64,000 nucleotides of DNA. Source: Sporosarcina sp. NCCP-2716 (GTDB lineage Bacteria; Bacillota; Bacilli; Bacillales_A; Planococcaceae). The stretch covers positions 62,001 to 126,000 of the forward strand of contig NZ_BRCF01000006.1 of the NCBI RefSeq assembly GCF_023707985.1, written 5' to 3'. Under the pieces are notes generated by a model that worked only from the letters and a program-made list of their open reading frames with translations, had not been told where the DNA came from and did no database searches. The position numbers and the translations under genes were made by a program. Of the stretch, positions 25,093 through 33,923 are shown piece by piece (the stretch's first letter is position 1; the number at the start of each line of letters is the position of its first letter).

Positions 25093-25152
25093 GACATCAT
25101 CCTTTCTGCGATGTTCCATCCTATGCCGCCGTCCGCCGCCCGATACGTCCGC

Positions 25153-25203
25153 AAAAAGAGAGAGGCTCCGCAAATATCGGCGGGTCCTCTCTCTCTTTTT
25201 TTT
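25153..25203. terminator. Bidirectional terminator downstream of the mnt operon
   Basis: AAAGAGAGAGG pairs with CCTCTCTCTTT, with A5 on the left and T8 on the right. Confidence 0.8.
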
Positions 25204-25205
25204 GG

Positions 25206-26156
25206 TCAGCGCTGTTTGCTGAGCTCCTCATGGATAAGATCGATATTGTAGTTCAAGTATTTGATATACGTATCGATGGCAGCGCCGGGATCTCCGATTT
25301 CATCGGAATAGATCGGTTTTTCGGCGATTGGGACACCGGTCTCTTTCGATACGGTCTCCATCGGGCGTGTATCGACGTTCGACTCGACGAACAGGACAGG
25401 GACGTCGTGGTCTTTGATGAACCCGACGAGGTCTTTTATCTGTTTCGGGGAGCCGTTTTCTTCGGTGTCAATCTCCCAGATGAACGCTTCCTTCAGCCCG
25501 TAATGGGACGCCATGTACTGGAATGCGCGCTCACTTGTCACGAGCGTGCGGTTCTCTTCAGGAATGTCCTGGATGCGTTCTTCGTATTCCTTGTCGAGCT
25601 CCTTCAGGCGGTTGATATACTCCTCACCTTTTGCTGCAATCTTGTCGCTGTCCGTCGGATGCTTCTCTTTCAGGACAGCCGTGATATCCTCGGCCATCTT
25701 GATGCCGACACCGGGGTCGATGAAAGCATGCGGATTCATCTCTTCGTCGCGCCCGTCTTCACCAGCCAAGTACATCGGCTTGACGTGTTCCGTCAGGTTG
25801 AAGATGTTTCCGTCTTTCTGGTGGACGGAGTCGGTCAGTTTCTTGAACCAGCCTTTGTCCCCGCCTTCCAGGTTGAGTCCGTTGTAGAACAGGACATCCG
25901 CATCGGTTGCAGCTTTGATGTCATTCGGGAGCGGTTCGTATTCGTGCGGGTCCGTCCCGGAAGGAACGAGGTTATGCACCTCGACGTAGTCGCCGCCGAT
26001 CTGGCGGACCATGTCTGCGATGATGGTGAACGATGTGACGACTTTCAGTTTATCCCCGCTGCCGCTGTTATCCGGCGATTCTTTGCCGGTGCCGCATGCT
26101 GCGAGCAGGAACACGGCCAGCAGGGGAAGGCCGAGCCATTTTGCCAATTTCTTCAT
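25206..26156 (-). CDS. mntA: Manganese ABC transporter substrate-binding lipoprotein
   Basis: 316 residues; lipobox LLAAC (Cys21). Cluster A-I (zinc/manganese) fold: metal ligands His in GTDPHEYEP, His in NPHAFIDPG, Glu in LFVESNVD and Asp in PIYSDEIG, the 2His-Glu-Asp set of manganese binders. No His-rich loop as in zinc-specific ZnuA. Third gene of the operon with the permease and ATPase. Named as in B. subtilis (mntA for the binding protein); staphylococcal naming differs. Confidence 0.88.
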   Translation of the reverse strand: MKKLAKWLGLPLLAVFLLAACGTGKESPDNSGSGDKLKVVTSFTIIADMVRQIGGDYVEVHNLVPSGTDPHEYEPLPNDIKAATDADVLFYNGLNLEGGDKGWFKKLTDSVHQKDGNIFNLTEHVKPMYLAGEDGRDEEMNPHAFIDPGVGIKMAEDITAVLKEKHPTDSDKIAAKGEEYINRLKELDKEYEERIQDIPEENRTLVTSERAFQYMASHYGLKEAFIWEIDTEENGSPKQIKDLVGFIKDHDVPVLFVESNVDTRPMETVSKETGVPIAEKPIYSDEIGDPGAAIDTYIKYLNYNIDLIHEELSKQR

Positions 26157-26183
26157 TTGAATAATTCTCTCCTTTTATCTCGT

Positions 26184-27044
26184 TTAATGGGTCGGTACTC
26201 CGGACTTTTTACGTGCTGAGAGCTGCTTGGTGATCAGACCCTGCTTCGGGGCGAACAGGAACGCCAGGATGAAGATCGACGTTGTCGCAAGCGCAATGAC
26301 CGGGCCGGACGGCATGTTGTACAGGAAACTGAAGTACAGGCCGGCGACTGCTGAAAATGCACCGAAGAAGGAAGCGAGCACGACCATCGTCGACAGCCGG
26401 TTCGTCAGCAAGTAGGCAGCCGACGCAGGTGTGATGAGCATGGAGACGACGAGGATGACGCCGACGGTCTGCAGGGACGCCACAGTGACGAGCGTCAGCA
26501 GGAACATGATCGCATAGTGGATGAACCGCGTGTTGAGCCCATAAGCTGCAGCCATCGTTTCATCGAAGCTCGAAATGAGCAGTTCCTTGAAGAACAGGAC
26601 CACCGTCCCGATGACGACCGCGCCGATGACGAGGGTGATCCACATGTCCGAATCACGGACGGACAGCACATTGCCGAACAGGATCTGTGTCAGGTCCGTT
26701 GCGCTCTTCGCTTTCGTGATCAGGATGATCCCGAGTGCGAAGAAGGCCGAAAATACGATGCCGATCGCGGAGTCGCTCTTGATGCGGCTGTTCTGGCTGA
26801 TCGCCCCGATTCCGAATGCAGTCAGGACACCGGTCAGCACCGCGCCGTAGAAGTAATTGATGCTCAGCATGTAGGAGATGGCGACGCCCGGAAGCACCGC
26901 ATGTGAGATCGCGTCACCCATCAGCGCCATCCCTCTAAGGACGATGAAGCTGCCGATCACCCCGCAGATGATGCCGACCATGACGGAAGTGACGAAAGCT
27001 TTTTGGAGGAACGCATAATTCATCAGGTCACTCAGGAATTCCAT
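26184..27044 (-). CDS. mntC: Manganese ABC transporter permease (ABC-3 family)
   Basis: 286 residues, eight or nine helices. Family segments: GSFIVLRGMALMGDAISHAVLPG near the N-terminus and PASAAYLLTNRLSTMVVLASFFGAFSAVAGLYFS. The ATG overlaps the ATPase stop (TAATG), so translation is coupled. Only one permease gene is present, whereas B. subtilis has mntC and mntD; the protein probably acts as a homodimer. Confidence 0.88.
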   Translation of the reverse strand: MEFLSDLMNYAFLQKAFVTSVMVGIICGVIGSFIVLRGMALMGDAISHAVLPGVAISYMLSINYFYGAVLTGVLTAFGIGAISQNSRIKSDSAIGIVFSAFFALGIILITKAKSATDLTQILFGNVLSVRDSDMWITLVIGAVVIGTVVLFFKELLISSFDETMAAAYGLNTRFIHYAIMFLLTLVTVASLQTVGVILVVSMLITPASAAYLLTNRLSTMVVLASFFGAFSAVAGLYFSFLYNMPSGPVIALATTSIFILAFLFAPKQGLITKQLSARKKSGVPTH

Positions 27045-27787
27045 TACAGCTGCACCCCCGGGTCACCGAATATCGCCATCGGCCGATTGTAGGCACGTGC
27101 CATGTTCTTTTCCTGGAAGACTTGTTCGACAGGCCCAGCGTCGATCAGTTCCTTGTTCATGAGGATCAGATCATCGAAGTAGCTTTTCACTTTGGACAGG
27201 TCATGATGGACGACGAAGACCGTCTTGCCTTCCTGCTTCAGCTGCCGCAGGATGCTGATGATCACTTCTTCGCTTGAGACGTCGATACCGACGAACGGTT
27301 CATCCAAAAAGAAGTAGTCGGCTTTCTGGGCGAGTGCCCGCGCCAGGAAGACGCGCTGCTGCTGGCCGCCCGACAGCTCGCCGATTTGGCGGTCGGCGAA
27401 CTCTTCCATGCCGACCTGCTTCAGGCAGTCGAGTGCCAGCTCCTTATCCTTCCCGCTTGGACGGCGGAAGAGCCCGAGTTTCGGGTACGTGCCGAGAAGG
27501 ACGGTGTCTTTCACGATGATCGGGAAGTTCCAGTCGATATTGGACCGCTGCGGTACGTAGGCGATCGTTTTGCGGAAGCGGCTTATCGGGTCATTGCCGA
27601 TCTGGACGGTGCCGCAGTCTTTCCTGATGAGGCCGAGCATCGCTTTCATGAGTGTCGATTTGCCGGCGCCGTTCGGACCGAGTATGCCGATGAGGCTTCC
27701 CGGCTTGAATGCAAACGACACGTCCGTGACGACTTGCTTCCCGGAATAGGACACGGAAATATGGTTTGCAGTTATCGGTTCGGTCAT
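27044..27787 (-). CDS. mntB: Manganese ABC transporter ATPase
   Basis: 247 residues from ATG 27787 with AGGAGGG upstream; an earlier in-frame start at 27811 lies within an MntR-like box region and is rejected. Walker A GPNGAGKS, Q-loop YVPQRSNIDW, signature LSGGQQQRV, Walker B DYFFLDEPFVGID and switch His VVHHDLSKV are all intact. First gene of the operon; expression is likely repressed by Mn-loaded MntR through three upstream boxes. Confidence 0.9.
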   Translation of the reverse strand: MTEPITANHISVSYSGKQVVTDVSFAFKPGSLIGILGPNGAGKSTLMKAMLGLIRKDCGTVQIGNDPISRFRKTIAYVPQRSNIDWNFPIIVKDTVLLGTYPKLGLFRRPSGKDKELALDCLKQVGMEEFADRQIGELSGGQQQRVFLARALAQKADYFFLDEPFVGIDVSSEEVIISILRQLKQEGKTVFVVHHDLSKVKSYFDDLILMNKELIDAGPVEQVFQEKNMARAYNRPMAIFGDPGVQL

Positions 27788-27813
27788 TATAATCCCTCCT
27801 GGATTTGTCAATT

Positions 27814-27833
27814 AAGTTTCCCGTGTACAACTT
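27814..27833 (-). promoter_or_regulatory. MntR-like box 1, in the leader of the mnt operon
   Basis: Minus strand AAGTTGTACACGGGAAACTT, a diverged copy of the two tandem boxes further upstream. It lies about 27 bases before the ATPase start codon. Confidence 0.55.
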
Positions 27834-27934
27834 TTTACGCAGAACGTCATCCGCTGAAAAGCTGGAGAACGGGGTATTCGATTTTCTTTCACTGTATGCA
27901 TGCTGCGCGTAAATCGTTCCAGCAGACTGCTATA

Positions 27935-27975
27935 AACTTTCCTTCGTGCAACTTTAAGTTTCCTTCATGCAACTT
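27935..27975 (-). promoter_or_regulatory. Two tandem MntR-like boxes
   Basis: Minus strand: AAGTTGCATGAAGGAAACTT (27975-27956) and AAGTTGCACGAAGGAAAGTT (27954-27935), 21 bp apart. They resemble the B. subtilis mntA/mntH operator (TTTGCATGAGGGAAACTTT type, recalled from the literature). A -10-like TATACT lies just upstream on the same strand, near 27989-27984. Confidence 0.65.
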
Positions 27976-28137
27976 TTTTATTAGTATAAGATACTCCGGC
28001 GTCCGTGTAAAGCGAAAAACTAGAGTTTTTCGAAGATTATCAAGCTGGAAAACGGAGACAGTGTATTCATATTGGAGGGGAAAGGTGGAATCCTGTAAAC
28101 TGGAAGGAGACTGACTAAGAAAAGAGGACGTATACAT

Positions 28138-29298
28138 ATGAAGATTTTCCATACAGCGGATTGGCATCTCGGAAAAGTGCTGCAGGGCGTTTCACTGATC
28201 GATGAGCAGCGATTCGTGCTCGAGCAGTTTATCGCAGCGGTACGGACCGAGAAGCCGGATGCCGTCATCATCGCCGGTGATCTGTATGACCGCTCCGTGC
28301 CGCCGGCTGACGCGGTGAGCCTGCTCGATGAGGTGCTCTGGACACTTACCGTAGACTGCAGTACCCCGGTACTTGCGATATCAGGGAACCACGATAGTCC
28401 GGCAAGGCTGCAGTTCGGCAGCCGGCTCATGCAGTCGACAGGTCTGCATATTGCTGGAAGACTCGGCGGAGACGGCAGCTGCACCGAAGTGGAATTGATG
28501 GATGAACATGGGCCGGTCGTATTCCATCTGATCCCGTTCGCCGATCCTTCGATTGTCCGGAACGCGCTGCAAGACGAAGCGGTTGCCAGCCATCAACAGG
28601 CGATGGAAGCGGTGATCCGCAAAATCGGCTTCTGGGACGCATCAGCACGTCACATCGCCGTCGCCCATGCTTTCGTGACCCCGCACGGCGACCCTGAAGA
28701 AAATACGAGTGACTCCGAGCGGCCGCTGTCGATCGGCGGAACGGAATACGTGGCGGCTGAATTGTTCGGCCGCTTCAGTTACACGGCTCTCGGCCACTTG
28801 CATCAGGCCCATCCCATAGGTACCGAAACGATCCGGTATGCGGGATCCCCGATGAAATACTCCATTTCGGAAGAGAGCCATAAGAAAGGATTCCTCGTCG
28901 TGGAGCTCGATGCGGAAGGGTCTGTCACGGTCGATAAACGGCCGCTGCAGCAGAAACGTGATATCCGGACGGTCGAAGCATTGATGGAGGATCTGCTGAA
29001 GATGGAGCGAAGCGACGATTACGTATTCGTCAGGCTGCTCGATCAGACGCCCGTTCTGTCTCCGATGGAAAAAGTCCGGTCCGTGTTCCCGAATGCCATG
29101 CATGTCGAGCGGGTTGTCAGCAGGGGACCTGCCGGCAGCGGTGATAACCGCGTCCCCGATCTCGAGCAGCTCGATGACCGGGCGCTGTTCCGGGCATTTT
29201 ACGAAGAGATGACAGGGAATGAACCCGACAAGGAGACGGAATCGATCATGGATGAAGCGCTGCAGGAGCTGCTGATTGGAAAGGAGGGAAGCCGATGA
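28138..29298 (+). CDS. sbcD: Nuclease SbcCD subunit D (Mre11-like)
   Basis: 386 residues. Phosphoesterase motifs HTADWHLGK, IAGDLYDR, SGNHDSP and later AHAFVTPHGD plus GHLHQAH. Manganese-dependent double-strand exonuclease and hairpin endonuclease, active with SbcC at blocked ends and palindromes. Start ATG 28138 after AGAGGACG. Its stop overlaps the sbcC start (ATGA). It lies next to the manganese importer, transcribed divergently. Confidence 0.95.
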   Translation: MKIFHTADWHLGKVLQGVSLIDEQRFVLEQFIAAVRTEKPDAVIIAGDLYDRSVPPADAVSLLDEVLWTLTVDCSTPVLAISGNHDSPARLQFGSRLMQSTGLHIAGRLGGDGSCTEVELMDEHGPVVFHLIPFADPSIVRNALQDEAVASHQQAMEAVIRKIGFWDASARHIAVAHAFVTPHGDPEENTSDSERPLSIGGTEYVAAELFGRFSYTALGHLHQAHPIGTETIRYAGSPMKYSISEESHKKGFLVVELDAEGSVTVDKRPLQQKRDIRTVEALMEDLLKMERSDDYVFVRLLDQTPVLSPMEKVRSVFPNAMHVERVVSRGPAGSGDNRVPDLEQLDDRALFRAFYEEMTGNEPDKETESIMDEALQELLIGKEGSR

Positions 29299-32200
29299 GA
29301 CCGACGGAACTGACGATGACGGCGTTCGGTCCGTATCGGGAAACCGAGACGATCGACTTCGCCAAACTGAAGGACCATGGATTATTTGCCGTTTCCGGTG
29401 CGACCGGTGCCGGGAAGACGACCATCTTCGACGCAATCTGCTTTGCACTCTACGGACAGGCGAGCGGCGAAGACCGGACGGATATCCGCGCGCTCCGCAG
29501 TGACTTTGCAAGGAACGATCTCCAGACGGCCGTGGAACTGGAATTTGCGATACAGGGTCGGCTGTTCCGGGTTTTCCGGCAGGTGCCCTACACGAAAAAG
29601 GGGAACAAAAGTGAAACGGGCGGCCGGGTCGAGTTCTTCGAAGTGACTCCTGCAGGCGAAGTACCTGCGGTGGACCGGCAGATCGTCACGGAAGTGAACC
29701 GGAAGATCGAGGAGCTCATCGGGTTCACACTGGCCCAGTTCAGCCAGATCGTCATGCTGCCGCAAGGGGAGTTCCGCAAATTCCTGACGTCCGATACGGA
29801 GAACAAAGAGACCATCCTCCGGAAAATCTTCAAGACCGAACATTACCGTGAACTGACGGACAGCCTGAAACGGAAGAAAGATGCTCTGTTCAGCGAGCTG
29901 AGTGCGGCACGCTTTGCAGCGGAGCAGCTGACAGCTCAGCTGGCCGGCAGTCTCCCGGAGCGGGAATCGGCTTTGTCTGCTGAACTCAATGGGGAATCGA
30001 TCCATTACGGACGTCTCGCCGAATCGCTGAAGGAAGAGGCCGCCCATTACGGATCAGAGGCTCAGCGATACGACAGCATCTATAAAACCGAATACGCAGC
30101 CCACGGGAAAGCACAGCAGGCCTTCGCCGAGGCGGCAGGGCTGAATCGCCAGTTCGACGATCTTACAGCACGGAAGGAAACGCTAAGACAGCTGCTTACC
30201 AAAGAGGATGACATGGAGAAGGGCCGTCTCCAACTGCAAAAAGCCGAGCAGGCTGTCTTACTGGACAGCTTGGAACAGCGGGCTGCTGAAACCGCACGTG
30301 ATGCGGACAGGAGGCAGGAGGAATATCGGCAGGCGGAGCGGAAACTGGCCGCTGCAAAAATAGAGGCTGCGGCAGCGGATGAACGATGGCAGCAGGAGCA
30401 GCTGAAGAATCCGGAAAGGGAGGAAGCCGCGAACCGCATTCTCACACTGCAATCGTACGTCCCCCGCGTGACCGAAATCGAAGAGGGCGAACAGCGGATC
30501 AGCCGGCTGAGCGCTCAAGCCGCAGACGGCCAGGAGCAGACGGAGCAGCTGCAGGCTCAGCTGCTGACCGCTGCGGAAAAGATCAGCACGCTGCAGGATC
30601 ATCTGAAAGAACTGGAAGAGTCGGCGGAAGGATACGAGGAACTGCTCGAGACGCTCGGTGAAGCGCGTGAAAAAAACCGGCTCATCACCCAATACTTGAA
30701 ACTTGCAAAGAAAGAGGGAGCCCTGACGGATGAACGCACGGCAGCCGAAGAACAGCTGCATGTCAAAAAAGAGCACCTGCAGCATGCGGAATCGATCTGG
30801 CTGTCCGATCAGGCAGCACTCGTCGCAGCTGCGCTTGAAGACGGGGCGCCGTGCCCGGTCTGCGGAAGCCTCCATCATCCTGCTGTCCGTACGGCTGACG
30901 CGGAAGGCGATGTGACGCGGGAACAGCTGGAACGTCTGCGGCAGGAGACCGCAAAAGCTGCAGAACAGTTCCAGTCGGCCGATCTCAGACTGCAGCACGT
31001 CCGCTCGGAAATGGCGGATCTCGAACAGCAGCTCGGCAGCGGACCGGATGACAGCACGGCCGCTGTTTCCGGACAGCAGGTCGCAGTACTTGCAGCCCGG
31101 CTGGATCAGATGAAAGAGTCCCGCATCCGGCTGAAACGGATGAAAGAGCAGTTCGGTCAGGAACAGGAAGCACTGACAGCGCTGCAGGGGACTTTGGCTG
31201 AAACGGAAAAACGTACAGCAGCCCTTACGGCGGAACTGAAAGAAGCTAAATCCGTCCTGGAAGCGACAGTGCGGGACGTGCCGGGCTGTTTTCGGAGTCT
31301 CGATGTGCTTAAGAAGGAGATCCGGATTGCGGAAAAACTGAAAGGCAAGCTCATGCAGGCCTCGGAGAAGGCGCAGGCAGAACGGCAGTCGACTGCCGAA
31401 AAACTGTTGAGGTCAAAAGCCGCCCGCGAGTTTACGCAGCAGGCATCCGAAGAAGCGCTGGCCGGAAAACAGCAGGCTGCGCAGAGATTCGCGGAATCGC
31501 TCAGTACCTCGGTCTTCACCGATGAAGCGGATTATATGGGAAGCAAACGTTCGGAAGAAGAGCGGGCGAAACTCGCAGCTTCCATCCAGGACTATGAAAT
31601 AGCCTGCCGGACAGCGGGCCGTTCGATCGCCGAACTGGAAGACAGACTGGCCGGGAAACAGCGCGCAGACACGGAACAGCTGGAGGAACAGGTCCGGCTC
31701 CATAAACAGCGTTACGAACACGCTTATGAAAACTCACGGGAGGCGCATCGTCTGGAACGGACCGCATCTGAAGGTGCCGACAGACTGCTGGCACTGTTGG
31801 AAGAACAGGGAGGGCTGGACCACCGTCACGGCAAGGTCGCCGAACTGTATGATCTGGTGCGCGGGAATAATGAGCGGAAGCTGTCATTCGAACGGTATTT
31901 GCAGACGGAATACTTGGAACGCATCCTGCAGGCGGCAAATGGCCGGCTGACCGGTCTGTCGAATGGGCAGTTCCAGCTTCAGCGGAGCGACCGCCAGGAA
32001 AGCAGAGGCCGCCAGAGTGGGCTTGGCATCGACGTCTATGACGAATACACAGGGCAGAACCGGGACGTCAAGACGCTGTCGGGCGGGGAAAAGTTCAATG
32101 CTTCTCTGAGTCTCGCGCTCGGCATGGCGGACGTCATCCAAAGTTTCCAAGGCTCGATCTCCATCGAGACGATGTTCATCGACGAAGGGTTCGGTTCCCT

Positions 32201-32372
32201 GGATGAGGAGTCGCTGCAGAAAGCCGTCGATACACTCATCGGCCTCCAGCGTGACGGCAGGATGATCGGTGTGATTTCCCATGTAGCTGAATTGAAAGAG
32301 GCATTTCCGGCTATTCTGCGTGTCGAGAAGACGAAAGAAGGGGACAGTTACACGGAAATCGTTATACAATGA
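29295..32372 (+). CDS. sbcC: Nuclease SbcCD subunit C (Rad50-like SMC ATPase)
   Basis: 1025 residues. N-terminal Walker A GATGAGKTT, long coiled-coil arms (about residues 190-500 and 560-830), a central zinc hook CPVC (residue ~519) and a C-terminal signature LSGGEKFNASLSLALG with Walker B FIDEGFGSLD. Forms the DNA-tethering clamp of the SbcCD nuclease. The start overlaps sbcD by four bases. Strong Gln/Glu/Ala bias in the arms is normal for the family. Confidence 0.95.
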   Translation: MRPTELTMTAFGPYRETETIDFAKLKDHGLFAVSGATGAGKTTIFDAICFALYGQASGEDRTDIRALRSDFARNDLQTAVELEFAIQGRLFRVFRQVPYTKKGNKSETGGRVEFFEVTPAGEVPAVDRQIVTEVNRKIEELIGFTLAQFSQIVMLPQGEFRKFLTSDTENKETILRKIFKTEHYRELTDSLKRKKDALFSELSAARFAAEQLTAQLAGSLPERESALSAELNGESIHYGRLAESLKEEAAHYGSEAQRYDSIYKTEYAAHGKAQQAFAEAAGLNRQFDDLTARKETLRQLLTKEDDMEKGRLQLQKAEQAVLLDSLEQRAAETARDADRRQEEYRQAERKLAAAKIEAAAADERWQQEQLKNPEREEAANRILTLQSYVPRVTEIEEGEQRISRLSAQAADGQEQTEQLQAQLLTAAEKISTLQDHLKELEESAEGYEELLETLGEAREKNRLITQYLKLAKKEGALTDERTAAEEQLHVKKEHLQHAESIWLSDQAALVAAALEDGAPCPVCGSLHHPAVRTADAEGDVTREQLERLRQETAKAAEQFQSADLRLQHVRSEMADLEQQLGSGPDDSTAAVSGQQVAVLAARLDQMKESRIRLKRMKEQFGQEQEALTALQGTLAETEKRTAALTAELKEAKSVLEATVRDVPGCFRSLDVLKKEIRIAEKLKGKLMQASEKAQAERQSTAEKLLRSKAAREFTQQASEEALAGKQQAAQRFAESLSTSVFTDEADYMGSKRSEEERAKLAASIQDYEIACRTAGRSIAELEDRLAGKQRADTEQLEEQVRLHKQRYEHAYENSREAHRLERTASEGADRLLALLEEQGGLDHRHGKVAELYDLVRGNNERKLSFERYLQTEYLERILQAANGRLTGLSNGQFQLQRSDRQESRGRQSGLGIDVYDEYTGQNRDVKTLSGGEKFNASLSLALGMADVIQSFQGSISIETMFIDEGFGSLDEESLQKAVDTLIGLQRDGRMIGVISHVAELKEAFPAILRVEKTKEGDSYTEIVIQ

Positions 32373-32380
32373 TAAATAAT

Positions 32381-32417
32381 TTCAGACCGCGGCTTGTTTT
32401 TTTGCAGGCCGCGGTTT
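32381..32417 (+). terminator. Weak terminator after sbcC
   Basis: ACCGCGGC pairs with GCCGCGGT around a T-rich 15-base loop; only a short T run follows. Confidence 0.45.
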
Positions 32418-32477
32418 ATGATGTAATTCACTGATATATCGTATATCTTAGTCAGTCATCTTAGGAGGGGCCTCATC

Positions 32478-33863
32478 ATGGATCGGAAATTGCCGCTGTC
32501 ATCACTTATCGTCATTGGAACAATGTTATTCGCCCTCTTTTTCGGGGCGGGGAACCTGATTTTCCCTGCACAGCTCGGACAGGCTGCCGGAACCAACTTC
32601 TGGCCGGCGGTGATCGGCTTCCTGATCACAGGCGTCGGCCTGCCGTTCCTCGGCATCCTTGCCATCGGTTTTTCAGGAAGTGCCAATCTGCAGGAACTGG
32701 CCAGCCGCATCCACCCGGTCTATGCAGTCCTGTTCACGTCAGCACTCTACTTGACGATCGGACCGTTTTTCGCCGCTCCCCGTACAGGGGCGGTCGCCTT
32801 CGACATCGGGGTCGTCCCGTTCCTCGGAGGTACGGATCCGTTCGTGCCACGTCTGATTTTCACGGCAGTCTTTTTCGGGATCACCGTCTGGCTTTCCTTG
32901 AACCCGCAGAAGATCGCAGACCGCGTCGGGAAAATCCTGTCACCTGCAATCATTGTCCTGCTTCTCGGGCTGCTGGCGGCTGCACTCATTAAGCCGATGG
33001 GCAGTTTCCAATCACCGGCCGCTTCCTATATGGCGGGAGCTTTCGGTACAGGCTTCACTGAAGGCTATAATACGATGGACACCCTCGCATCTCTCGTGTT
33101 CGGCATCATCGTCATTACAATCGTCCGTTCCATGGGTGTGGAATCGAAGAAGGGGATCGTCGGTGCGACATTCAAGACAGGTTTCGTCGCGGCCGCTTTC
33201 CTCGGCATCCTGTACGTAGGAATTGCGTATCTCGGAGCCAGCAGCGTTGCGAAGCTTGGCGTCATGGATACCGGCGGGGCTGTCCTGACAGCAGTTGCCG
33301 TGCATTATTTCGGCGATGCAGGCCTGATCCTCCTGGCGGTGGTGATCCTGCTGGCGTGCCTGACGACAAGTATCGGACTGATGACCGCCTGCGGAGAATA
33401 TTTCCATATGCTGATTCCGAAGGTGTCCTATAAGACCATCGTCGTCGTGTTCACCGGGTTCTGTTTCATCGTTTCCAATATCGGCCTGACGAATATCATC
33501 TCCTATTCTGTACCGGTCCTCATGTTCCTGTATCCGCTCGCCATCACGCTGATGCTGCTGACATTCCTGTCACCGCTGTTCGGCCATGCGCGGATCGTCT
33601 ATGTGGCTGCCACTGCAGCCGCGATGCTCATCAGCACGGTCGATGGACTCTCTGCGCTGGCTGACGCGCTGCCGGGTGGGTATTTGGAGAAACTCGTCGG
33701 TCCTGTCGCGGATTTCTATAGTAATGTCCTGCCGCTGTATGAGGATGGACTCGGCTGGCTGCTGCCTGTACTGCTCGTGATCGCTGTCTTCACGCTGATC
33801 GCGAAAGCTGCCGGACTCACATCCGCTTCCATGAAACAAGCGAAGACGGATACAACCAGATGA
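32478..33863 (+). CDS. brnQ: BrnQ-family branched-chain amino acid:cation symporter
   Basis: 461 residues, 12 helices. Family motifs: FALFFGAGNLIFPAQLGQ in TM1, GPFFAAPRTGAVAFD, and GFTEGYNTMDTLASLVFG. Takes up leucine, isoleucine and valine with sodium or proton. Monocistronic; AGGAGGGG precedes ATG 32478. No T-box or other leader structure is visible upstream. Confidence 0.92.
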   Translation: MDRKLPLSSLIVIGTMLFALFFGAGNLIFPAQLGQAAGTNFWPAVIGFLITGVGLPFLGILAIGFSGSANLQELASRIHPVYAVLFTSALYLTIGPFFAAPRTGAVAFDIGVVPFLGGTDPFVPRLIFTAVFFGITVWLSLNPQKIADRVGKILSPAIIVLLLGLLAAALIKPMGSFQSPAASYMAGAFGTGFTEGYNTMDTLASLVFGIIVITIVRSMGVESKKGIVGATFKTGFVAAAFLGILYVGIAYLGASSVAKLGVMDTGGAVLTAVAVHYFGDAGLILLAVVILLACLTTSIGLMTACGEYFHMLIPKVSYKTIVVVFTGFCFIVSNIGLTNIISYSVPVLMFLYPLAITLMLLTFLSPLFGHARIVYVAATAAAMLISTVDGLSALADALPGGYLEKLVGPVADFYSNVLPLYEDGLGWLLPVLLVIAVFTLIAKAAGLTSASMKQAKTDTTR

Positions 33864-33867
33864 TAGA

Positions 33868-33908
33868 GAACAGCCTCCCATTCCTGAGTCAGGAAGGGAG
33901 GCTGTTGT
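33868..33908. terminator. Bidirectional terminator between brnQ and sulP
   Basis: AACAGCCTCCC pairs with GGGAGGCTGTT, and the stem continues with a TTCCTGA/TCAGGAA inner part. Confidence 0.75.
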
Positions 33909-33923
33909 TATGTTCAGTTTTCG

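Noticed and set aside
25056..26219. 387-codon plus-strand open frame opposite mntA
   Set aside because: It is antisense to a complete lipoprotein gene with all metal ligands, has no ribosome-binding site, and shows the arginine/phenylalanine bias of a shadow frame in GC-rich DNA.
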